From contig OU452219.1 of the NCBI GenBank assembly GCA_911728455.2, forward strand, positions 7,748,320 through 7,812,319: a stretch of 64,000 nucleotides of DNA, written 5' to 3'. A program made the translations under genes and the position numbers. This stretch comes from Marthasterias glacialis (lineage: Eukaryota; Echinodermata; Asteroidea; Forcipulatida; Asteriidae). Of the stretch, positions 55,501 through 64,000 are shown piece after piece. Each line of letters opens with the position of its first letter. The first letter of the stretch is position 1. The notes beneath the pieces were generated by a model, which made no database searches, had not been told where the DNA came from, and saw only the letters and a list, made by a program, of their open reading frames with translations.

Positions 55501-58500
55501 AGATTGTTTTTCTGATTGCAGAGGATCGTATCCAGTTAACATTCCACCATCAAGACAATAAGATCACCGCCTCCACAAGAGACTTCATCAAACCACCCAA
55601 TGCTAACGACAAGGGAGCTATATTACAATATTCTCCTGATATGACCTCCACTTTTCAGGTCTGTGTATTTCTTTAATACAACGAGGTTCTTATGAAGCGC
55701 ACATACCCTAGTAGCTAGATCAAGGAACTTTACAATATAATTATCATAAATTAACATCTATCAATATTATTATCCCTGTTCATCAGGCATACTTACACCA
55801 TTCCTTAAACTCTTTCAATTCCCTGGGGTGCCTACAACCCCAAGCTGCTTAAATTAGCGCTCAGGAGTTAATCTAACACAATACAATCTCAGCCCCCGTA
55901 TATGTAGGTTCTCATTTATACAACTGGGTTAAGAGAAGCAATTATAATAATAGAAAAGTGTGCTTAACACACATTGGTGTAAAACACAAATAGTATAACA
56001 ATAATACTAATGATAATTTTCCAAGGTAGATGTTTTTCCTTTGTCTCTGAGTTGGATACAAATTGATGCCAAGTATTCTTGGACTTTGTAGGTTGATCCT
56101 CATCAGAAGACAGCCAAGGACCTCTATGTCTACAATCTACTGGTGTCACTTGTTGACCAGGAGGACAAGACGATTGCAAGCGTGCGAGAATCAGAAGAGG
56201 AGGTGGGTAGATGATAAGGAGTGCCTCTTTTGTTTGGCTCCAACCATTTATATAAATAACCCTGTTTAATGGTGTCACTGAGAGTTGTCTCACCACTTAA
56301 TACAATGATTTTTTTTACTTGTTACTGACAGTGTCTGGAACATATTAACTAATGTCAAGCAGAAGTTTATACAATGTTTGGTCAACCCAAGCAGTGGCCC
56401 GGGCCGATTAAATCTGCCCCATTTTTAGGACTGTATATTATTGGCAGGGCTGATTAAATCGGTCCTTTTTATAACACATTTGTATTGCACCACGTGACCT
56501 TAAAATGACCTTTGTGAAAGTTCAAGTTTTGACCCAAATAGAGTATGAGAAGTCAGTTTTGAACTTGTGTATGCCTTGACTGCTGTCATTGTTTCAATCA
56601 GTTTTGTTTGCAATTTCACCAAAAGAAAGTTGTAACTTCCAGCTTAAAGTGCATTGCATTACTCGTATTCATTACAGGGCACTGCTAGCGTTACACAAGA
56701 CCAGTGGCTGTCCATGAATACCTGTATTAGTTGACCCCTTGCATAACACACAATGCCATTGGTAGGCTGAGGTCACTCGCATGTCTTTACGTACCAAGAA
56801 CAGCTGTGGTCCAATGATCTGCCTCCTTCTGCCTCAATGAGGGCGCTGTTTGAGAGTGTGATGTCATATGCAAGGGGTCTATCGGTAATCCCCCAGCCTT
56901 CTTTGAAGGTAAACCCAAAGTGAAAAGTGGATGCTTCCAAACAGGATCCTACAACAAGTTGTCTGTGCAGTTGTTGGACATGAAATTTATTTCACTACTC
57001 ATCATTGAATCTAATTATTTTAAATATTCCTAATGCAGTTATTATGTGTTACTAGTAAATTGTTGTGGGACCCACTGCTAATTTGGATAGGCCTATCGTC
57101 ACCGGGCAGGCTAGGTGGTCTGGTAGTTAAGATCTGCTCTAGAATGTGGGAGGTCGTAGGTTCGAATCCCACCTGAGTAGTATGTGGATTTTTAGACAGC
57201 ACTGGTTATACAGTGCGTATCACACGTCGGTCTTAGGGTAGATAAATAATATTCTTTGTTCCAATGCAATTATTACATTAAAAACAAATTTGCAATCTGT
57301 TATACAAAATGAGGACTTGGGTTTAAAACCCACCATGCTTTTAGTAACTCATGTAAGTTTTGCATTGTTCATTTTTTATGAATTCAGGTCAGGGAAATTT
57401 TGAACGACAGGATAAGTGAAGAATCCCGATCAGAACTGGACATCTCTGTTTACGACACAGAGCGCAATGAGAAAGCCAAACAGCACAGAGTGGAAAGGGT
57501 AAGTACAATAATCAAAACAGCTACAGGGTGCACATGGCCAAGAAGTCTAATCTGTTCGTAAGTGTGACGTAATTCCACTGTATAAGCTCCGCTCACTTCA
57601 CACAAACTGGCTTCACTGATTAGCCGATACATTATTAGTTAACCCCACGTGACCGTGTTTCAGCCAACCAGAATACAGAACCAGCCAGAGGTGTGTTATA
57701 TAACTCAATAAACCATTCTTTTATTTAGCTAGTTCTACCTATATCATCTAAGAATACATTTGTTATGCTACTGATTATCCCCTTCCCATCAGGAGCGTCT
57801 TCAGATGGAAGAGAAGAAACGTCGGGAGGAGATGGAGCTTGACTACCTGGCGCCTTTCCTAGCCCAGATTGGCGATCCAGAGAAACTAATGAGACAGCAA
57901 GCATTGAAGCTGAAAGAAGACTGCTTAGCTGATCTCAAACAGAGACTCATTGATAAGGCTAATCTCATCCAGGCACGATTTGAGAAGGTTAGTGCTTAGT
58001 ATTTTTTATTTCAGGGCTCAATTTTACAAAGGGCTAAGATTGATCTTAAGATGTGAATCAATCAAAACTATTAAAAAAACAGTGTGATGTAACAATACAA
58101 ATCACTATGGGAATATTTACAACTTTAAGCGCCTTCAGGGTCTTTTTAGACAGATTTTGTCACCATATAAGAGTTTGTGATTATTATTATTATCATTTGA
58201 AGATGAATCGTAGTGCTTTGTCAATTCCAGCCCTGGTTTATTCACATTGCTACCAGGGCCCAATTTCATAAAGCCTGTAAGCAGACGTTGTGTGCTTACG
58301 GAGCGGCCATTAGCAGAATTTCTTTTTTCATAAACACTGCTAACCGTGGGCAAAGCAAAAGGTACCCCAGCTTGCTGGCGGTTTCTGTAAGCAGATGAGT
58401 GACGCAACAATGTAAATCCATTTTGAATGCGCACAAATCTTTTCGATGGTTTATGGAATAAACTCTTGCTTAACCATGTTTTCCTGCTAAGGTAAACCCC

Positions 58501-60416
58501 CCAAAAAATGCTTACCGGTAAACAGCCTTGTGAAATTGGGCCCAGTACATGTACATTTCACAAAGAGCTAAGATATACATATCTATACATGTCTATATAG
58601 TTTATATCTCATATTGTTGTTTTTTTAAATACGTTGTTGCTGTTTTTATTTTTAATACATTGTGTTTTTTTTTTTAAATACATTGTTTTTCACTTCCATT
58701 GTAAAAATTGTGATTAAAGTTTGTGTTCCTCCATTCTAGCCTAATTTTTAGCTGTGTTGGATTTAGTGATATCGTACAAGCAATTTGACTCATTTTTCTG
58801 ATCTCATGGTTCACATACACGTATCCCCCAATCTATCTTCTGCATCAGGAGACAGCAGAGCTGCAAAAGAAGCAGAACTGGTACCAGCAGAACCAGGTGA
58901 ACATGCACAAGGATGACGAGGAGGAGTACCTAGCCTTCTGCAGTGAAGCTATGTTCAGAATTCATATACTGGAGCTCAGACTTAACAGGTAAGTGTCTGC
59001 AAAAAAAAAAAAAAAAAAAAAAAAGTGCCAAGGGCCTTTTGCAAAACCTTGGAGCAAGTTCAATCAAGAACCAATGGTTAACTAGTGGTTGGTTTGTGAC
59101 GTACGTATCGCATGCCTACTGAAGTTGAAGTGTAAACGATTCTAGTTGAACTACTCATTTTCTGATAACCGGTCCTCTCATCACTGTTATATTAAAATGG
59201 CTTTTGGTAACCAGCAATGCGACCAACCTCACTAGGCTGGTCGTGAAAAATTGTCAACTAGACTAGTCAAACCAATGACGACTAGCGTGTGTTCAACCAG
59301 AGTTAGTCAAACAATGGTTATGTGATCGAGTTCGCGCTAGGCCTAGGCTCTGGCTCTGGCACTGGCTCTGGCTCTGGCTTGGGCCCGTCATCAATTTTGG
59401 AACAAGATTGGAACAAAAATGGAACAAGAGCCAGATGCATAAACCGAGGTTTGGGGAAAAAAAACAAATTGGCAGGAGCCAATTTCTTAAAGCTGTCAAA
59501 CAGCAAAGGTTACTTTGTAAACTCTACTTGCTAAGCGAAACCTAGAATGGAACCAGTGGCAGCCCATGTACGTTTTTGTCTTAATGTTTTAAATACATTT
59601 TAAACTCATGATTTTATCGCAAACTTCCAGTTTTTATTTCGTATTTGTTCTTGTAGCTTTTTTTTCTTGTACTCTTTTACTGTAGTGTTTATTAGTTTTC
59701 TGTCAAGTGCCTCAGAGCATGTTTTTTCATGATTTCGGCGCTATATAAATTCTGTATTATTATTATTACATTACTGCTGTTCTTTGTACAGGATATTTTT
59801 TTCTGTGGTGGCCTTCTTTGGCTGTAAAGCAATATTTTTCAATGCTTAGGAAATACCTGTGCCCTGCAGCTTTATGAAATTGGACACAGGACTTTATTAT
59901 ATTGTGCTGCCTACCATTGCACACTGCAGTGGTACTTAATTACCATTCTGTGCCTACACAGTTTAGATCAACAACGTGTGCTTTTATTTTGTTTGAAAAT
60001 GGTTGAGAGAAAAACCTGGGGATTTTAGTAGCTCCATTGTGATGATGTGATTTCGTTTTACTTATTGAAATATTTGGATCGTTCACATCTGGACTTTTGG
60101 GAGGGAAAATCATGATTGGTTACTAATTCATTGTGGTGAATGAACTTGGGATAGATTAAATAAATCTGTGTGGTAGAGGGATTGTTACACGGCACTCTAG
60201 AAGAGCTTGAAATTTGACTTGCTATGCTTATCTCTGTTTTGTCATTCCAGTATATTACGTGAATTGGTTGCAGTATTCAACTAATGTCATTTTGGGTAGA
60301 CTTATGTTAGTGTTTTTTCTTCTCTCTTTAACAGGCATAAGGAAAATGCTCCTCACAAATACATGGCTCTAGAGCAGAGATTAAGGACAGACACTAGACT
60401 ATCGGATCACTTCTAA
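46351..60416 (+). CDS. DRC7: Dynein regulatory complex subunit 7 (DRC7/CCDC135/lobo homologue), complete, 15 coding exons
   Basis: DRC7 is part of the nexin-dynein regulatory complex between outer doublets of motile cilia and sperm flagella. Exons: 46351-46535, 47889-48186, 48769-48963, 49602-49760, 50740-50958, 51726-51845, 52542-52746, 53952-54080, 54941-55173, 55443-55658, 56092-56202, 57388-57498, 57793-57987, 58849-58988, 60335-60416. All inferred introns have GT-AG ends, phases agree, and the sum is 2,598 nt, or 865 residues, close to the roughly 870 of vertebrate DRC7. Domain order: acidic N-terminus (1-60), FVCTTIRPTQLPYNELYDYD block (from about 131), transglutaminase-like core (about 162-226 and 280-352) split by a Lys/Glu-rich coiled-coil segment (227-279), an acidic patch (380-400), a central conserved region with LRDGMVTRLSIFQDRE (about 440-460), and C-terminal coiled coils (690-840). 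The ATG at 46351 is followed by an acidic stretch and is the first Met in frame. Confidence 0.95.
46934..47142. mobile_element. Long-armed foldback MITE in DRC7 intron 1 (209 bp)
   Basis: AGGTTTGGTTT at the left and AAACCAAACCT at the right begin arms of about 95 bp. These include GTAGGTTAAACTCTCT, GTGTGGTTTCGAAGAAAC and their complements. TA-containing flanks (AATA, ATTGG) suggest TA targeting. The loop is short, so it can form a near-complete hairpin in RNA. Confidence 0.8.
48769..48963 (+). CDS. DRC7: DRC7 exon 3: transglutaminase-like core with candidate catalytic Cys
   Basis: Residues 162-226. The motif QRGNCFEISTLLCSLLLGSG places Cys179 at the position of the catalytic cysteine of transglutaminase-like folds, followed by FDAYVVCGYAT, the expected strand. 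Acceptor CCGTTCAG and donor GTAAGC. Whether DRC7 is enzymatically active is not known to me; the fold is usually treated as structural in this family. Confidence 0.85.
49602..49760 (+). CDS. DRC7: DRC7 exon 4: charged coiled-coil segment
   Basis: Residues 227-279, dominated by Lys and Glu (VKKEEQKKEVKKYTVKPPKD, later EEEKRRKEEELKQE), a predicted coiled coil. It separates the Cys-bearing and His-bearing parts of the transglutaminase-like domain. The donor is GTTAGT. Confidence 0.85.
49855..50040 (+). mobile_element. Diverged SINE, family B, in DRC7 intron 4
   Basis: Shares with family B the head-like GAGTGGTATGGCGCACTGGA, CTGAGTCATCAGA, the GTGTCCTTGAGCAAG core and CCCAGGAGTCACC. It is older than the full copy 290 bp downstream in the same intron. 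Confidence 0.55.
50331..50674 (+). mobile_element. tRNA-derived SINE, family B, copy 2, in DRC7 intron 4
   Basis: Full-length match to 27921-28265, from ACATGGCCGAGTTGTTAGTG to CGACTTCCATAAAA. It lies in the sense orientation and ends about 65 bp before the exon 5 acceptor, so it probably supplies part of that acceptor's upstream sequence. Confidence 0.85.
50740..50958 (+). CDS. DRC7: DRC7 exon 5: transglutaminase-like core with candidate His and acidic residue
   Basis: Residues 280-352. LRVHSWVLVLAGKR holds His295 in the H-x-W context typical of the family, and FFIEPLTGNSF holds Glu314 where the third catalytic residue (usually Asp) would lie. The acceptor CTACCCGTAG is pyrimidine-poor and lies 65 bp after a SINE. 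Confidence 0.85.
51861..52026. mobile_element. Near-perfect 75-bp-arm foldback in DRC7 intron 6
   Basis: The left arm runs from GGGAATAACAGTGCGAGGAC to about 51936 and the right arm from 51950 to GTTATTTCC. The two arms are almost exact complements around a 13-base loop (AAGCCGGAGGCGC). ATTA or TTAAT at both flanks is a possible target duplication. It is far more GC-rich than its surroundings. It starts just 15 bp after exon 6. Confidence 0.85.
52027..52215. repeat. Repeat with CACGTGATCACGTTTTGACC motif, copy 1
   Basis: The block CCCCCACGTGATCACGTTTT-GACCAATCAGAATCCA resembles 57640-57700 (CCCCACGTGACCGTGTTTC-AGCCAACCAGAATAC). It may be the second part of the foldback element it adjoins. 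Confidence 0.4.
52335..52500 (-). mobile_element. tRNA-derived SINE, family C, copy 2, in DRC7 intron 6
   Basis: On the minus strand, 52415-52355 reads ATAGCTTAGTTGGTAGAGCA, then ACCGG...CCGGT arms of an anticodon stem, then GGTTGCGAATCCTGCTCC (B box), then a TTTGTTCACCC tail as in the copy at 9630-9905. The tRNA-like head with an added tail marks a SINE. Confidence 0.65.
52876..53209. mobile_element. Mutator-like (MULE) MITE, 334 bp, with 9-bp target duplication, in DRC7 intron 7
   Basis: Ends TAGCCCCATAAATAGTACCA and the complement of TAGCCCCATTAATAGTGCCA start terminal inverted repeats of about 80 bp. ACAATCAAT is repeated exactly on both sides (52867-52875 and 53210-53218). A 9-bp duplication with long TIRs is the hallmark of Mutator-like elements. 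No transposase is encoded. Confidence 0.85.
54535..54825. repeat. Two tandem copies of a 130-150-bp repeat in DRC7 intron 8
   Basis: Units at about 54538-54670 and 54672-54825 share TATGCTAAC-AGA-TAAGGTTACC, GTACCTTC-GTGACTGG, TTATTTTTGCT, GCTTAGCAGAAAAT and AGCCCTTTGAAATT. The TTAGCAGAAAAT and TTGAAATT words link them to the CAGGGCCCAATTTCAT MITE group. Confidence 0.6.
56731..56882. mobile_element. MITE with GACCCCTTGCATA ends in DRC7 intron 11
   Basis: Left end TTGACCCCTTGCATAACA; right end TATGCAAGGGGTCTA is its complement. About 150 bp, non-coding, with a GAGGGCGCTGTTTGAGAG segment. The end sequence resembles the left end of the elements at 22641 and 37264 (GACCCCTTGCA). Confidence 0.6.
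57108..57245 (+). mobile_element. tRNA-derived SINE, family A, copy 2, in DRC7 intron 11
   Basis: A box GTGGTCTGGTAGTTAAGATC, B box GTCGTAGGTTCGAATCCCAC, then CTGAGTAGTATGTGGATTTT and TATACAGTGCGTATCACAC as in 13538-13705. The B box is intact, so it could still be a polymerase III promoter. Confidence 0.65.
58254..58545. mobile_element. MITE of the CAGGGCCCAATTTCAT family in DRC7 intron 13
   Basis: Left CAGGGCCCAATTTCATAAAG, right the complement of CTGGGCCCAATTTCACAAGG, 292 bp apart. It appears nested in an older element that starts at 58014 (CAGGGCTCAATTTTACAAAG) and resumes near 58556 (TTTCACAAAGAGCTAAGATA). Confidence 0.7.
59343..59386 (+). repeat. GGCTCT hexamer tract in DRC7 intron 14
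   Basis: Imperfect tandem GGCTCT units. They read as Gly-Ser in one frame, but there is no splice context or gene around them. Confidence 0.8.
59690..59775 (+). mobile_element. Possible LINE or SINE 3' tail
   Basis: GGCGCTATATAAATTCTGTA followed by a TATTATTATTATTA microsatellite. This combination is a common 3' end of retroposons in marine invertebrates; the 5' body is not recognisable. Confidence 0.4.
60335..60416 (+). CDS. DRC7: DRC7 exon 15 (last), stop TAA
   Basis: Acceptor TCTCTTTAACAG. Completes a split Arg codon and encodes HKENAPHKYMALEQRLRTDT then RLSDHF and TAA, the conserved DRC7 C-terminus. It follows the longest-range intron of the 3' half (1.35 kb). Confidence 0.9.
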
Positions 60417-60807
60417 GCACCGAGGGACACCAGGACTGGAGATCAAAGTCATGATGCATCAACAGCCTCAAGATATTGGCCTCTGTGCTATCAAAATGTT
60501 AAAAAATTACATAGAAATAGTTCCAACTTGAGGTCACAATGATAGTCATTTTTTAGCACACAACTTTGCGTTTTGCGAAAATATTGCGGCACGCAGGAGT
60601 TTTATCAAATTCATTGCATGGTTGGTTTACCAGTGACTTGGCTGCACAGAAAAATTAGACACTTGACGTGGCCCAAAGCTGCCCGTAAATATGGCGTTAA
60701 TGGGGAACTATCTATTCAGTATTGATATGCCAAAATTTGGGTCATTATCTTTATCATTGTCTTTAAACTGAAGACAACAGAAATGTAATTTTTGAAATTT
60801 TATAAGG

Positions 60808-60813
60808 AATAAA
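60808..60813 (+). terminator. Candidate poly(A) signal of DRC7
   Basis: AATAAA 392 bp after the stop codon, followed by TG- and T-rich sequence. Further hexamers occur beyond 61240. Confidence 0.45.
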
Positions 60814-61511
60814 AAATGCTTTAATGTTGTTTTACTCTTGTAAAATTAATTGTAAAATTATTAATTGATTTATTAATTTATTAGATTAATTAACCACCAC
60901 CCATGGCCGCAGCCAGGTTGTGCCTTACTTCATAATCATTCTATTCTCGCCACAGAATTTACATTGAATACATGCACGTATTGAGCATGTGATGTGCTGT
61001 GTGTTATCAGTGCTTACCCAAATATGTACACACTCTATAGTGTAGTACATGTGGTTTGTCCATAAATCTTCCAATCCGTCCATTCAACTTATAAAATGTA
61101 CCTGATTGAATCCGTCCATGGGATATTCCTTTACTGTTTTTTTTGTAAAAAAAGTTTCAGTCTTTCAACCTTCTACTCTGTTTACAGAGTATGCCTTGTT
61201 GAATTTGACAAAAGTGTATATATTTTGGTGTAATGCGAAATAAATTACAAAAGGGTAAATTCGGCCATTCCATGTATTAAGTATACCTCTTTGAAGTCGT
61301 CCACTTTACCACTTAGATGTAAATACTCAATGTAATTACTTCCGACCATTGACAGAAAGAAGTCAACTTTATCTAATGGTGGCTTAATTTTCTTAAATTT
61401 GATGTGATATCAAGAAAGGATTTTAAACAATCTTCTCACATTACCGAAGAGAGTTGTGGTTCTTCAGAGTGTCACTATTTAATCTTGCAATAAAATAGTC
61501 ATTCATGCTGT

Positions 61512-61579
61512 GAAATTGTTTCTTTTGAGCTGGAAACAAAAAAAAAGAAATTGTTTCTTTTGAGCTGGAAACAAAAAAA
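61512..61579. repeat. 35-bp tandem duplication
   Basis: GAAATTGTTTCTTTTGAGCT followed by GGAAACAAAAAAA occurs twice in direct succession, differing only in the length of the A run. Confidence 0.9.
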
Positions 61580-62749
61580 GACACCTGTACATTTCTGTAT
61601 ACTTAAAGGCTCATAAAAGTTGTGTATTTTCTTTATTGAAACAAATAAAATAGACATGGAAAATACATGTTTTGTTGATATTGTGAATCATATTTATGAC
61701 GGGTTTTTGAAAAAATATTCTTTGTAACTTTTTTTCATAATCTTTATTGGTGCAAAATCCTTCAGACATTTTGTGCTAACTGTAGCAAGCATTGGACCTT
61801 ACAACATTACCACCCCTACATGTACCTTTGGTGACTGCTGAATAATTGAGCAACACTTTAAATGTTCAGTGGTCTAATCCTACCTGAGCAGATTTAAACA
61901 AATTTAAACAAATTGTATAATGCACACACTGTCTCCTTATAAACATTACGTTATTGCACAAAAATGTCTTCATAAAAAAAAAATTACACATTGTGAACAA
62001 TTGCATTTCTCACCCTATTTCGTGACTCACGTTTTCTGTATAAAAAGAAGGTTCAGAACACAAATTTCATGGCCTCAGGAACTAATACTTATTGTATAAC
62101 ACCCTAGTAGATCCTTGTCATCTGATTGGAGGATTGGAGGTCACGCGGCATTCATTATTCACACCATTTCAGGGCCTACGCCATGAATATTTGCATATGT
62201 GCAATGGAGAGAAAATGTTCATTCATTGAAAGATGGAATATTCCAATCAACTCCGCTTCGCCTTTTTTAATGGTCCATTCCATCTTTCAACTCATGAAAA
62301 TATTCTCACAATGGCACTCATAAATATTTACTATTTTTGTATTGTGATAATTTTAAAACAGGTTTCAAAACAACTGATCACATGTTGCATGATTTGGTAT
62401 AAAGTTTTCACATCAGGCCTCTCCCAACTTGAGCATACTCATTTTGGGACTCAAGGGTATTAATAAAAATGTGTCTTTCAAAGAAGGTGAAATTTTGAGG
62501 GTCTATACACCGGTACTTCTAACATAAAACATTTTGTGAAACAAATACAAAAATACTTTCCAAATTATCAGCTTCTCGTTTCTACAAAACACATTCCATC
62601 CAATGTACAATAAATAAGTTCAAGATTATGGCTTTGAATACTTTACTAATGTCCTGATATATGTAATAAGGCATAGATAATTCAGTTTATACACATTATG
62701 TGTGGACACTATCAGCACATGAATAGCGGTTTGACAGTTTTCATATCAT

Positions 62750-62870
62750 AGGTTTATCCGGAGCATTCATCAACTTCAAAATAGTAAGAAAATCCAATCC
62801 CAACTCCTGTCTGAGATCTCGAGAGAGATGTGGAAGAACTCTGGAATACTTGAAATATATTGTAATGTCC
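62750..62870 (-). pseudogene. Decayed partial copy of the SAM-domain last exon
   Basis: On the minus strand this matches the end of the SAM exon at 63428: CCAGAGTTCTTCCACA, then GACAGGAGTTGGGATTGGAT, TTTGAAGTTGA and TGCTCCGGATAAACC, ending in ATGATATGA. Relative to the intact copy it has an 8-bp insertion (around 62815-62825) that shifts the frame, and loses similarity upstream. Neighbouring 3' sequence (ACTATCAGCACATGAATAGC versus ACTATTATGACATGAATACC at 62916) is duplicated too, so this was a tandem duplication of exon end plus flank. Confidence 0.8.
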
Positions 62871-62948
62871 TCAAAAGCATTGATAATAATCTCTATGTAC
62901 ATTAGCTGTCAACACTATTATGACATGAATACCCATGGCTTGACAATA

Positions 62949-63422
62949 GACCGTTCCATTAAGCCCCGCCTACCTTAGCAACTGCCTAGCAACAGCACAT
63001 GGTGTTACTTTCTTGCCATGGTCACAGCGGTGGTTCGGTCGGTTGTGGCCACACACACGTATCAGATACACACATATACATGGTTTTCGTGCACGGTATG
63101 GATTTAGTTTCGTGGCCATTTGAACAGTGCCTTGAGTTCAAAAAAGAATGCAGACAGGAACACTGTTAAACCACTTTTTACACTACTGCACAGGAACCAC
63201 TGCTGTGGGATTTGCACCACCAGAAATATGAAAAAAATTAAAAACAAACCCAAAGTTAGTACATAAACAGTCGTGTGTGCTGTTGTGTGTCAGAACAATG
63301 GCAGTGGTTTGTTTACTTTTCTAATGGCATTTTAACGTGTCAGACTTTTGTGGGACTTTCGGTGGCTTTGTCAAGGCTGTGATTGGTCAATACGTTAGTA
63401 GGCGGGGATTAATGGATCGGTC
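62949..63422. mobile_element. MITE, GACCxxTCCATTAA family, copy 2 (474 bp)
   Basis: Left GACCGTTCCATTAAGCCCCG, right the complement of GACCGATCCATTAATCCCCG, with TIRs of about 25 bp flanked by TA on each side. It sits just 3' of the intact SAM exon. The paralogous site at about 62737-62750 lacks it and serves as the empty site. Confidence 0.85.
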
Positions 63423-63427
63423 TATTC

Positions 63428-63934
63428 TCATATCATAAGTTTATCCAGAGCATTCGTCAACTTCAAAATAGTAAAGAAATCCAATCCCAACTCCTGTCGG
63501 AGAGTGCTGTGGAAGAACTCTGGTGCTCGCTGTGACTGCTTGTACATCTGAACCAAGAGCTCCCCGTTGAACTGCAGCATTTTCTTATGAGCTTCCATCA
63601 ATTCGTTGTCCTTCAGCCACTTCTGGACTTGGTCTTTCTCCCATGTGGCAACAACCGCTCGTCCGACTTTGGTGGGGTTGGAAGCCGCTGGCTTGCTTGC
63701 TGTCAATGATGCCTTGGTCGGTTGGATGACATTTCTTTCAACAGTCGTCCCTGTGGTATCAAATGATGTTGTCCATTTTGTTATCAGATGAGATTTGAAG
63801 TTTTTATTTGGAGAAATTATGAAAATGGAAAGGAGTCTATGGGTGGCACAGTGTAAGTAAGCCCTTCTTGGAAGAAGTCTGGCTCTAGTGGAGAGAAGGG
63901 GCGTGGCATGAAGCAAAACACTTTTCACTTTCAT
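63428..63934 (-). CDS. SAM-domain protein, last coding exon (partial gene or small protein)
   Basis: The C-terminal 70 residues form a sterile alpha motif: WEKDQVQKWLKDNELMEAHK, then FNGELLVQMY, then LGLDFFTILKLTNALDKLMI and a TGA stop. SAM domains mediate protein-protein oligomerisation. The open frame continues upstream to an ATG at 63934, giving 168 residues. This N-terminal part is rich in Arg, Leu and Ser and could be a mitochondrial presequence. Alternatively it is intron read-through, because TTTGATACCACAG at 63751-63763 (minus strand) is a good acceptor that would start the exon at 63750, with earlier exons beyond the window. I favour the spliced model slightly. I cannot name the gene. 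Confidence 0.7.
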   Translation of the reverse strand: MKVKSVLLHATPLLSTRARLLPRRAYLHCATHRLLSIFIISPNKNFKSHLITKWTTSFDTTGTTVERNVIQPTKASLTASKPAASNPTKVGRAVVATWEKDQVQKWLKDNELMEAHKKMLQFNGELLVQMYKQSQRAPEFFHSTLRQELGLDFFTILKLTNALDKLMI

Positions 63935-64000
63935 CACTTCATCAACGAAATGATTACAAGACTAAGAATGTTAAAATATATCTACTCCCTTAAGGTTCTT

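Noticed and set aside
57108..57182. tRNA gene
   Set aside because: A and B boxes are present but the acceptor and anticodon stems do not pair, and the sequence continues into a SINE body shared with 13538-13705.
63428..63937. Start of the SAM frame at 63937
   Set aside because: That codon is GTG; the first ATG in frame is at 63934, and the true exon may start at 63750.
1..64000. CRISPR arrays, operons, phage or bacterial mobile elements
   Set aside because: Nothing prokaryotic is present; both tandem arrays lack spacer structure and the genes have spliceosomal introns.

Overview
This is a window of animal nuclear DNA: intron-rich, about 36-38 percent GC by eye, and full of decayed transposons and low-complexity tracts, with one 100-N assembly gap at 40345-40444. 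The gene content (neuronal SNARE SNAP-25, ciliary dynein regulatory complex subunit 7, a SAM-domain protein) and the repeats (terminal-inverted-repeat elements starting CAGGGCCCAATTTCAT, tRNA-derived SINEs with a CTTGAGCAAGGCACTTAACC core) suggest a marine invertebrate deuterostome. An echinoderm is my best guess, but this is inference and not proven by the sequence.

Layout. (1) 1-14085: no exon recognised; probably upstream intron or 5' flank of SNAP-25, with a LINE remnant, a 442-bp TIR element and a SINE. (2) 14086-38208, plus strand: the 3' three-quarters of a SNAP-25 gene. It has two alternative 49-bp exons carrying the first zero-layer glutamine (14086-14134 and 15421-15469) and three constitutive exons (17068-17185, 17657-17794, 18473-18617). 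These are followed by three separate terminal exons, each with its own stop codon (21593-21655, 25959-26024, 38140-38208), which encode alternative C-terminal ends of the second SNARE helix. The N-terminal exons were not found and probably lie left of the window. (3) 38500-45600: repeat-dominated DNA with MITEs, the assembly gap, a perfect 15-bp tandem array, and a satellite of about 211 bp interrupted by a 1,305-bp TIR transposon. (4) 46351-60416, plus strand: a complete 15-exon DRC7 (CCDC135/lobo) gene predicting 865 residues, whose introns hold several SINEs and foldback elements. (5) 62750-63934, minus strand: the last coding exon of a SAM-domain gene converging on DRC7, followed by a decayed partial duplicate of that exon, with a MITE inserted between the two copies.

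The most interesting system is the SNAP-25 locus. Two cassettes for the middle of the first SNARE helix and three for the end of the second give up to six full-length SNAREs from one gene. All variants keep the heptad core and change mainly surface and terminal residues. The 49-bp cassettes cannot be used together because their junction creates a stop codon at once. DRC7 is an axonemal protein unrelated in function; its neighbourhood with SNAP-25 appears incidental.
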